Source of the DNA: Monilinia fructicola
Taxonomy: Eukaryota > Ascomycota > Leotiomycetes > Helotiales > Sclerotiniaceae
Direction of reading: 5' to 3'
Assembly: GCA_008692225.1 (NCBI GenBank)
Contig: VICG01000016.1
Location: forward strand, 1,446,001 to 1,510,000
Length of the DNA stretch: 64,000 nucleotides
Shown here piece by piece: positions 55,435 through 64,000 of the stretch. Within the stretch, counting starts at the first letter, position 1. The number at the start of each line of letters is the position of its first letter. Below the pieces are notes generated by a model, which was not told the origin of the DNA, made no database searches, and was given only the letters and a program-made list of their open reading frames with translations. A program made the position numbers and the translations under genes.

Positions 55435-55680
55435 TTTTTTTTCTAATAATTAAAGATTTAATAAACTTAAAAATTATATATTTAAAAAGTATATAGTTTA
55501 TAGAATATAATTATTTACTTAATATTATTTTATATATTATTTTAATTTATAATACTATTATAATATAAATATATATTTTTATTTAAGTTTCTATATTTCT
55601 ATATAAATATTATATAATTTTTTTAAATTAATTAATTTTTAATTAATAAAACGTTTTAGAAATATAAATTTATAAATATT
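55435..55680. repeat. Tandemly duplicated AT-rich unit, copy 1
   Basis: Shares TTTAATAAACTTAAAAATTA and further words (AGAATATAATTATTT; TTCTATATTTCTATATAAA; AAACGTTTTAGAA) with 55800-56045 in the same order, separated by the GC module. Repeat period about 365 bp. Confidence 0.7.
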
Positions 55681-55685
55681 AAATA

Positions 55686-55796
55686 AGCTTTAAGTATAGC
55701 TATTTAAACCGGCTAATAATATAACTTACTTAAAGCTTGATATTATATAATAATAGCTTTTTTAATCTTCTTTGTAACTCGTTTTGCGAAGCTTAT
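55686..55796. repeat. Same module, transition-mutated copy
   Basis: Aligns base for base with 54400-54520 over about 110 bases. The stretch TATAGCTATTTAAACCGGCT corresponds to CGGCCGCTCGGGCCAGCC there. Nearly every difference is C-to-T or G-to-A. Confidence 0.8.
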
Positions 55797-55799
55797 ATA

Positions 55800-56045
55800 T
55801 AATATTTATTTTTTAATAATTTGAAATCTAATAAACTTAAAAATTATATATTTGAAAAGCATATAATTTAAAGAATATAATTATTTTTTTTAATATTATT
55901 TTATTTATTGTTTTAATTTATAATATTAATATAATATAATTATATACTTTTATTAAAATTTCTATATTCCTATATAAACGTTATGTAGTTTTTTTAGACC
56001 AATCAGCTTCTAGTTAATGAGACGTTTTAGAATATGTAACTTATA
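55800..56045. repeat. Tandemly duplicated AT-rich unit, copy 2
   Basis: Less mutated partner of 55435-55680 (for example GACCAATCAGCTTCTAGTTA and GAGACGTTTTAGAA where copy 1 has T/A). Confidence 0.7.
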
Positions 56046-56107
56046 GATAGATTTAATATAAATTTTGTTTTAGATTGATTTTTAGCCCGGCATTAACCCA
56101 AAACAAC

Positions 56108-56281
56108 GCCAAGTAAATATCTAAATACCTAAATACCTAAATACCTTAATACCTAAATACCTAAATACCTAAATACCTAAATACCTCAAATACCTCAATA
56201 CCTAAATACCTAAATACCTAAATACCTAAATACCTAAATACCTAAATACCTAAATACCTAAATACCTAAATACCTATATAC
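56108..56281. repeat. 8-bp tandem array TAAATACC
   Basis: About 21 copies of TAAATACC with two variant units (CTTAATACC, CTCAAATACC). It begins directly at the right end of a MITE-like terminus (CGCCAAGTA, ends 56115). Confidence 0.93.
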
Positions 56282-59032
56282 TCAACTTAATATTTAACTC
56301 ATAAAGAGAGACAAGAAAGAGGGTAAAAGCATCCCGAGGTCATTATCACATCATTCTTACCTAGGTACGGTACTTAATAAGCTCGTTCACAACGCTAAGC
56401 CCCTCCTATGTCGATACCAAGCAGAGATCATTCGGTAGTTGGAACCTTGAACCTTTCGTTGATCAGCTGGGCATCCATTGATCAAATCAATCGTTCATTC
56501 ATCTTGACGAAGGGAGCAAAGCACTGTACAAAGTATGTAATACCTACCTAGTACAGTAGCATGTATCATCATCATTGATCGATCATTTAATGAACGTTAA
56601 ACCCCACCCAGATTGGCTTGATGTAGGGAGCTGGAGGTGGGTAAGATTTACCTAGTACTTTGGTGGTATGAAGAGGAGAGAAGAGGAGAGGAAAGGACAG
56701 GAGAGGAGAGGACAGGAGAGGAGGGAGATATTGTGCTTAGGCTGTGGCGGTTGGTAGTGAGTAGTTAGTAAGTTAGTAGTCAGCAGTAATCGATGGCGAA
56801 AGAGGAAAAGGCTTTACCGAGTATAGAGGAGAGATATTGAAAGGATTGTGCTAAAAGATAAATTATAGATAGATGATTATTCACCAATTCCTGAGTGTTG
56901 AGTCCTTAGGACCTAGTATCTAGTATTTGGTATCTACTTGCAAGAATGGCTAGATTACCGAATACAAAGTATAGAATCACTCACTCACTCACTCAACTTA
57001 CTCCGTATTCGTACTTACGACTATGCTCCGTATAGACCACTCGAGTCCTAATGAATCCATCATCGATCCTTTTCCCCCATTGATATTGGATTATCATCAT
57101 CATTGGGTACATACTCGGGTAGTCTGTCTATACCTAGGCACCCACCTAATCAATACACCCTTTTGCTTGTGTCTTTCATTTCCACGCCTTCTACACACCA
57201 CCTCATCGATCTAAGCTCACGTACCCATTTCATATACTTGGTATTATTCTTACTGCTTGAGTACGACTTGTACCTACTAGGTAGGTATTGACGATCTACT
57301 TGTTACTACTTGGGTAACCTTGGAAGTATCAAGTGTCCTTTGCATATACATACCGCATACATACCTTAGACCTACTTCATCACTCATCGACCTACTAGGT
57401 AGTACTTGATTACCTAGCACCTATCTACTTCGCAGTCTTACCTGCAATCTATCTACCTACATAACTCCGTACATGACTCTGTATATGACTCTGTATATGA
57501 CTCCGTACATAACTACATAGTACCTACCTACTCATCTACCTACCTACCTAGTACCTATCTACCTACGTACCTACCTACGTACCTACCTACCTACCTACTT
57601 ACTTACATACCAACCTACCTACATACCCATATACCTACATAGTACATAGTACATACCTCCAGGGCTACCTAAGTACTTCTTCAGTCTAACTAGCAAAAGC
57701 TACCCCAACCAACACATCCAACACAGCACCACCCCACCGCCCACCGCCCACCACCCATCACCCATCACCCACACCACCACATTATACACCCATACAAGTC
57801 ACAACATCACACAACTCAACTCAATCCATTGGATGGTTCCCTAGTAGTTCTTCTAATAAATAGTCTTCCAATTGGGATGAGATGGGATGGACAATACAAA
57901 CTACAATCAACCCGCCAACATCAATCAACTCAGCCACCCGCTCATCCATCCATCCATCCATCCATCCATCCACCAATCCACCACCAACCCACCTACCATC
58001 AACCCACCAACAGCAAGTACTCCATCTCTATCTCCTTGAACACCTAAACCAAAAATTAATTCAACCCCAAATCAATAAAAGAAACATTACTTACTTCTTC
58101 TTAAACTTCATGTATCAACAACTTCAACTATCGTGAATATCTTCTTCAATTGATTCGTTCGGTACTATTTATATATCTTATTAATACCTACCTACCTACC
58201 TACCTACCTACCTACCTACCAAACTCCCCATTATCCCTATCCTAAAACGACTCTTCCTTAATTCACCGGGGCACTCGAATCTTTATATCATATCATTGTC
58301 ATTATTCCTTCTGTCATTCAATCAACTACTGGTCTTTGTCGCAGATAGACAACAAAGTATCTAGATACAGTTCATCCTAATCATATTCCTATCATCCCTA
58401 CCCATCCTCTCTTCTTTACCTTTCTGCTTTGCCTTCCTGCCTTGCCCTTCCTTCCCTACCACGATCCGCATCCTACAAAGTTCACTATCATCCGCTATTA
58501 TTACTCTCAACCTCACAGCTTCTCCTTTTCCTATCAAAGTCCCACCAGGAACTCAAACTTGAGAGAATTGAGAGAGAGAGACGGAGACAGAGACAGAGAC
58601 AGAGAGATAGAAGAAAGAAAGAGAGAAAGAAAGAAAGAAAGGAAGAAAGAAAGAAAGAAACCAGAAAATCGTGGTTAATTTATAACATATCTTTACTTTT
58701 CGAGTAAATCAATAAGATACAAACTCATCTATCTGTCTTCCCAATAAATCCTCTTCCTCTTCACATTCTTGACATTGTCTGGTTTGGGACTATTTGGCTC
58801 ACTTTCTACCTCACCTACTACTTACACTTACTACTTACTACCCACCTCTTTCTCTTCGACCCTTCCTTACCTCAAGGTTTACCTTACCTTACCTTACCTT
58901 GCCTTGCCTTGCCTCACCTTACCTTACATATCCTTACATATCCTCCTGCATTCAACCTACACTCCCGGTCCTGCTTTTGCTGACTGTCGATCCATCGCAC
59001 TCGACAACCAGCACCCTACCATTTTCAGTTCT
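56282..59032. other. Intergenic and probable PKA leader, 2.75 kb
   Basis: No supported gene. It holds GGAGA tracts (56676-56725), CTAC/TACC tetramers (57535-57612 and 58187-58220), CACC words (57725-57780), CATC units (57945-57972), a GAGACA/GAAAGAA purine tract (58570-58660) and CCTTA/CCTTG words (58875-58925) just before the PKA start. The pyrimidine-rich last 700 bases are likely the 5' UTR of PKA. The frame before the PKA ATG is open but has no earlier ATG. Confidence 0.6.
58570..58660. repeat. Purine-rich GAGACA/GAAA tract
   Basis: GAGACA hexamers followed by GAAA tetramers; polypurine on the plus strand, in the probable PKA leader. Confidence 0.85.
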
Positions 59033-60825
59033 ATGCCGACACTCGGATTTTTAAAGAAGAAACGGACGAAGGAGTCTCCGGGGATAACCTCTCCAACATC
59101 TAGTCAAGCCACAAGTCCGATAACCCCCACATCATCGAGAGGCTTTGATAATTCAATAGCTTCGATCTCTAGTCAATCTACCTTGCCTCAATCTCACGAG
59201 AACGAAGTCCTTCAAACTACAACTTCTCGAACGTCTCGAACTTCTCGAACTTCAGATCAGCCTACTGCTGTGGGCAAAAAAGCCTCAATGACACAAGGCG
59301 TAACGCAACAGCAGCAATCTGCGCAGATACATTCGGATCAGCAACCTCACCAGCATAAACAAAATTCCCCAAGTATTAGCAACTTGATTCACCCACCGCA
59401 GAATGATGGCGCGAGTCAGTCATATCCAACCCCACCAGCATCCTCGCAGACGTCACTTCATCCTGTAACTGCCAATACCAGTACAATTCCAATGGATTCT
59501 ACCCAGCGGCATTCGCAACAGCAGGTACAACAGCAACCACAGATTAGACAAACCAAGGGCAAATATTCCTTGACCGATTTTGATATTCAACGCACATTGG
59601 GTACGGGAAGCTTCGGAAGAGTTCATTTGGTGCAATCGAAACACAATCAACGATACTATGCCGTAAAGGTATTGAAGAAGGCCCAAGTACACAAGATGAA
59701 GCAGGTGGAACATACCAATGATGAGAGAAGGATGTTGCAAGAAGTCAAACATCCATTCCTCATTACTTTATGGGGTACATTTCAAGATTCAAAGAATTTA
59801 TACATGGTGATGGATTTTGTAGAAGGAGGGGAACTATTCTCTCTCCTGAGAAAATCACAAGTATGCTTAATATCATCATCTGTGGAGATGTATACTAATT
59901 GATTTCTTCCAGAGATTTCCTAATCCAGTAGCGAAATTTTATGCCGCGGAAGTGACTCTGGCTCTGGAATACCTTCACTCAAAACAAATCATCTATCGAG
60001 ATTTGAAACCGGAGAATTTACTTCTTGATAGGCATGGTCATCTCAAGATAACGGATTTTGGCTTTGCAAAGAAGGTCCCGGATATCACATGGACGTTGTG
60101 TGGAACACCGGATTACTTGGCACCAGAAGTAGTCTCGAGTAAGGGTTATAATAAGTCTGTGGATTGGTAAGTTGGAAGCCCCTTCATTCCTCTGGTTCAT
60201 CACTTCGGATCTTTGGAGTGAAGCGAGAAGGACCCTACGGCAGTGATCAAGCGGGTATCTTTTCTGATGGGGGCAAGCCCCCAAACCCCCGTCCTCGCTG
60301 CGCTCGATGGAATATTATTTGTTCCGTGATAATGTCGAATACGATCAATAAACTGACATGATATTAGGTGGTCACTTGGTATATTAATCTTCGAAATGCT
60401 CTGTGGTTTTACACCATTTTGGGATGGTGGCTCCCCGATGAAAATTTATGAGAACATCCTCAAAGGGAGGGTCAAGTATCCTCCATACATTCATCCGGAT
60501 GCACAAGATTTATTACAAAGATTGATCACAGCAGATCTGACCAAGCGTCTTGGAAACTTGCATGGAGGCTCTGAGGATGTCAAAAATCATCAATGGTTCG
60601 CTGAAGTGACGTGGGAAAGGTTATCGAAGAAAGATATTGATGCACCTTACGTTCCCCCTGTCAAGGCTGGGGTTGGAGATGCTAGTCAATTTGATAAATA
60701 CCCTGAAGAAACGGAGCAATATGGCCAAAGTGGAAATGATGAGTAAGTCAATCTCCAATCTCGTACCTCGCTTGAGATTCACACTGACAAATATTAGATT
60801 CGGGCACTTGTTCCTCGATTTTTAA
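59033..60825 (+). CDS. cAMP-dependent protein kinase catalytic subunit
   Basis: Exons 59033-59860, 59913-60166, 60368-60742 and 60798-60825, 494 residues, frame kept. AGC kinase freed by cAMP from its regulatory subunit; in fungi it controls growth, sporulation and virulence. Residues 1-175 are a polar Ser/Thr/Gln-rich extension, typical for fungal PKA. Kinase domain from about 180: [20 protein letters not shown] (Gly loop near 190), YAVKVLKK (ATP-binding Lys near 211), [27 protein letters not shown] (catalytic Asp306), [10 protein letters not shown] (Asp324) and [14 protein letters not shown] (activation Thr337). The C-terminal tail ends [11 protein letters not shown], whose final aromatic motif fits the PKA hydrophobic motif. 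Intron 2 (60167-60367) carries an odd GC-rich hairpin. Confidence 0.96.
60256..60306. other. GC-rich hairpin inside a PKA intron
   Basis: Within the 201-bp intron 60167-60367. A perfect inverted repeat GGGGGCAAGCCCCC (about 60269-60282) is followed by AACCCCCG and CCTCGCTGCGCTCG. Intron ends are GTAAGT and TTAG, so splicing signals are normal. Confidence 0.8.
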
Positions 60826-61580
60826 ACAAAAGTTTCATCATCGGAGTCATGGAGCTAGGCCAATGCTTTTAAGATGGCCTCATTTCTTTTGTCCTTTGCA
60901 GTTTAAATTATTCTTCTGCACATATATTACAGTACGGACAAGAAACCTTCCGTCATAACATCTCGTTTTGTTTCACACGCATTGGATTGGAATATTTGGT
61001 GGTTTACTCTGGCTTACAGCTCTCTTGTGATGCGGTGGTGTTGGGATGAGGGTATGGAAATTTGCGATTGTGTGATGGACGGTGGGATTTTAGTCCACCG
61101 ATTTTTGGAATTGAGAAGACGATGTTATTTAGGGCTTTCCACTTTGACTTGTGGGAAACGGTGAAGAGGATGTTGATGAATATCGATATTGATGGATGGA
61201 TGCACGAAACGATGTTTATGCCCCATTGTATGGAATGGAATGGAATGAAATGGTTGATGTGGTATGGAATGATATTAGTTATATGATGGGAGAGGAGAGA
61301 GGGGCAGGAGAGGAGAGAAGGGCAGGATAGGAGAGGAGAGGAGAGGAGAGGAGAAGAAGAGGAAAGGAAGAATTAATTATCCAGTTCGTAATAGTGAGAA
61401 TGGGATATTTATACTCTTCTTGATATTTGTGTGTGCTTTTTGAGTGAAGTGGAGTTGGACATGAATGAACCTTTTCGATGTTTGAGATTGAATGAGATAC
61501 TGAGCGGTGAATGTTTGGCGTATGTATGTATGTATGGGTATTGAAGACTGGGTATTGAAGACGGCATGTTTGATAATGAT

Positions 61581-61581
61581 A

Positions 61582-61612
<31 letters not shown>

Positions 61613-61613
61613 C
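61581..61613. repeat. GCTT tetranucleotide repeat
   Basis: Seven to eight perfect GCTT units. Confidence 0.9.
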
Positions 61614-61859
61614 GCTAGTAAGGATTGCGAAAAGACCTGTTTAGATATTTGTGAGAAGGGGAGGTGGAGAGCGGGTTACAGGCGAGTTTCCTTGGGCTGC
61701 GTGTGTGGATAGGATGTGAGGCAGGTGTGGGAATTGGGCGAGGGGAAGTACTGTGCTGTGCTGTACTGTAGAGAGGTACTGGGTTTTGGGAAGGAGAAGG
61801 GGAAGGGGAAGGGGAAGGGGAGGGGGGATGGCTTTTGAGGGCGGGACGAAATGGGGTGG

Positions 61860-61936
61860 GGATTGTGATTGTGATTGTGATTGTGATTTGTGATTGTGAT
61901 TGTGATTGTGATTGTGATTGTGATTGTGATTGTGAG
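61860..61936. repeat. GATTGT hexanucleotide array
   Basis: About 12 copies of GATTGT with one extra T near 61889 breaking the phase. Confidence 0.93.
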
Positions 61937-63732
61937 GGCTTGGGGAGGGAAGGGAGGGGAAGGGGAAGGGGAAGAGGATGGGAGGAGGGGGTAGGTATGG
62001 AGATGGAGATTGAGATGGAGATTGAGATGGTTAAATGGGGGAGGTACTTGGGTGGCTGTGGGTTTGGGGGAGCGGAGGAGGGGAAGGAAGAAAATATATG
62101 TATGGATCCTGGAACTGGAGAAGAGAAGAGAAGGGAAGGGAAGGGAAAATAATCAACGCTCTACTACCCACCACGTATCAATGTTTACTATGTGAGTGAG
62201 AGTGAGAGTGAGGATTATGATAGCAGGTAGCAGGGAGCGGAAAGTTTGATGATGATGGTAATGATGCTTATGTATGTATATATGTATATATGTATGTATG
62301 CATGTATATAACATTACGCAATCTCAACCCTGAAATGACTGCATGGGAGGAGATGGATGGGATTGGATGGAACGGGATGACTTTGAGGAGATTTGGGGGA
62401 TCTGGTCTGGTCTGGTGAGGTGTGGTATAATGTGATGTGGTATTGCTGACTGTGTGTGATATGTATTGTTGTTTTTGTTGTTGCGTCCGCTGATAATCAT
62501 ATAAACGAGGTGATGTTTGTGGGTTGGGTTGGGTATGATGGGGGAGGGGGTGGGGGTGGGAGGTGGGAGGTGTGATTTTTTGAGATGTTATCGTCATACT
62601 GTACAATATGGTTCGTTTGGGATCTTGGGTTTTGGGTCTGGGTGGAGGGAGGAGGTTGGTTGCTGTGTTGTGATTTGGATGTTCGTGCTGGCTGGGGTCC
62701 GATGTTTGGATGTTTTTGGTGTTTTGAGAGGTTGGTGGGTGGTGAGTGGTCTTGTGTTGGGATCTGTGGTTGTGATGGATGGATGGATGGATGAGTGGTT
62801 TTGGGGGAGACTTGGGTTTGGGTTTGGTTGGTTTGGATTGGATGTTTGGATACGATTTTGGGATTGGGATTTATATGCTTCATTAATGATATCTATAGCA
62901 GCGAGCTTGGGAATTAGATTAGATTGGAGATAGGAAGTTTGGGGTGAAGTTGGGGTTGAAATCTGGGGTCTGGGGTTTGGTTGATGAAGATGAAAATGAG
63001 TATGATGAGTATGATTTGCTCGGATTGGGGTGAGGAGGAAAGGGAGAGTAGATGGTGAATTGTAGACTGAATGACGTTTTGTAGATTGGATATTAGATTC
63101 AGATGTGTAGTTTAAAGGAGTTGTAACTTGTGAGTTAATGGTAACCTTTCGGAGCTACTCGAGTATTCACCGTCTAGATGAGCTGAGAATGGAATGTAAT
63201 GATAAACGGATGGTATGAGGAAAGTTTCATCGAGAAGTAGTTCGGATATTGAGCTTTGCTGGTGAATATGATATCGAAAAGAATGTTTATGGTTTGATTG
63301 GAGCGGCTGTATTTGTACTGTTCAGTACTTTTTCTTCGGCTGAGACTCCTGAGAGGATAAGTAGACTGGGCATTGCTCGAGGAATTCCAAGTTGTGTATA
63401 GAAGCACCTAGTAAGTAAACTAAGAGCGAGTATTGTGCGGTGAGAAGGAGAAGAGTGCCAGGTGAGCTTTGTTGTTGAGCTTTGTTTTCTATTGTTTGGT
63501 GTTGTGAAGTCTTATTGACTACTTTTAGAACTACCCCTGACTGAAACTATATTTTCTTTCGCTTTCCCTTGCTGCTATGTATTGTAATCATTATCATTGT
63601 CATCGTCGTCGTCATCGTCATGCCTTTCATATCCATCTATACATGCTTATTGTTCTTGTCCTTACTCACTTCTTATAACCTTTGAATAATTTCTCAACGT
63701 CTACTTGTATTATGGTCACCACGTTTTCTCCC

Positions 63733-63797
63733 AGCCTCTCAGCCTCTCAGCTTCACAGCCTCTCAGCCTCACAGCATCTCAGCCTCACAGCATCTCC
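63733..63797. repeat. CAGCCTCTCA-type tandem repeat
   Basis: About six imperfect 10-mers CAGCCTC(T/A)CA and CAGCATCTCA. Confidence 0.85.
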
Positions 63798-64000
63798 AAT
63801 CAACCAATCATCGGAAGCATCCATCCTTCGATCTCATCAATCCATCCATCCATCCACCCAACCCCAAAAGCCTTCCATGGATTCTCCAATGAGTACATAC
63901 TGTACTCTGTGCAAGTACAGTAAAATACAAGTGGCAACCATCTCGGTATAAACGGCACAACGACGGCAATCGGACAACGATACCCGATACCGATGAGATA

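Larger units (their letters stand above)
51840..56100. repeat. AT-rich transposon graveyard, 4.3 kb
   Basis: Nearly all A/T with no ORF above 60 codons on either strand, in contrast to the gene-bearing DNA on both sides. Contains the foldback element, dispersed 162-bp repeats, MITE copy C, the TTA run and the GC module pair. The pattern is typical of repeats mutated by RIP-like C-to-T change; no transposase or reverse transcriptase remains legible. Confidence 0.85.
60826..64000. other. Low-complexity intergenic to window end, 3.2 kb
   Basis: No gene can be supported. ORFs of 60-138 residues (for example 62497-62933 on both strands) are translations of GT/GGTTG-rich or CCAA-rich DNA. Contents: GGAGA tracts (61285-61365), TGCT/CTTG repeat (61581-61613), GATTGT array, GGAAGG tracts, TATGTATG (62270-62305), GGTTTGG-rich (62700-62850) and a CAGCCTCTCA-type repeat (63733-63797). 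Confidence 0.6.

Noticed and set aside
51840..56100. Hidden coding gene or transposase in the AT island
   Set aside because: No ORF above 60 codons on either strand and no recognisable protein text, even with transition decay considered by eye.
58769..59032. N-terminal extension of PKA from 58769
   Set aside because: The frame is open, but the extension begins without ATG and reads like translated CCTTA/CTAC repeats. The first ATG of the frame is 59033.
62497..62933. ORFs of 128-138 residues on both strands
   Set aside because: Complementary low-complexity DNA (GGTTTGG/CCAAACC) keeps both strands open; no domain, intron or conserved text.

Overview
The window is nuclear DNA of a filamentous ascomycete. 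Genes are dense and intron-bearing, with short introns (mostly 45-210 bp, GT..AG, CTAAC/CTGAC-like branch sites). The gene set is typically fungal: PEX8, PFS2, a TIF5-type eIF5, a bifunctional THI6, a ZRT3-like zinc transporter and a PKA catalytic subunit. AT-rich, mutated repeat islands alternate with normal coding DNA. This fits a Leotiomycete, perhaps Sclerotiniaceae, but that placement is inference from general resemblance. No biosynthetic cluster, CRISPR array, provirus or convincing tRNA/rRNA was seen.

Layout. 0-8 kb: 3' part of TTI1, eIF5, thiamine enzyme THI6, an isochorismatase-fold hydrolase. 8-15 kb: a conserved unknown protein with a possible retropepsin-like domain, an IAH1-type esterase, then repeat-rich intergenic DNA. 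15-21 kb: a CLC chloride transporter, exosome subunit RRP45 and spliceosome factor CWC15; the last two are divergent. 22-33 kb: a Gly/Ser-rich repeat protein, PEX8, a TMEM170-like protein, a sugar O-acetyltransferase, isoprenylcysteine methyltransferase and a DGAT1-type acyltransferase. 33-45.9 kb: PFS2, NUC1, an SRR1-like protein, a ZRT3-like transporter and a VIP36-type lectin. 47-51 kb: TIM13, an NSRP1-like and an NFKBIL1-like protein. 51.8-56.1 kb: a gene-free, extremely AT-rich repeat island with inverted-repeat elements. 59-60.8 kb: PKA catalytic subunit. 60.8-64 kb: low-complexity DNA with no supported gene.

The genes are mostly independent housekeeping functions: RNA processing (PFS2, CWC15, RRP45, NSRP1-like), translation (eIF5), organelle biogenesis (TIM13, PEX8), lipid and protein modification, ion transport and signalling. 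I see no operon-like pathway.

A strong cross-cutting observation is that about a dozen genes are intact only if one or more single-base gains or losses are allowed, most of them in runs of 3-6 identical bases. In 11 of these genes the predicted exon total becomes a multiple of three only after these corrections; the twelfth (TMEM170-like) rests on one unmatched splice phase. Other long genes are clean. I read this mainly as consensus error, because genes essential in yeast such as RRP45 are affected. Real decay, above all in the CLC gene with five events, cannot be excluded from sequence alone.
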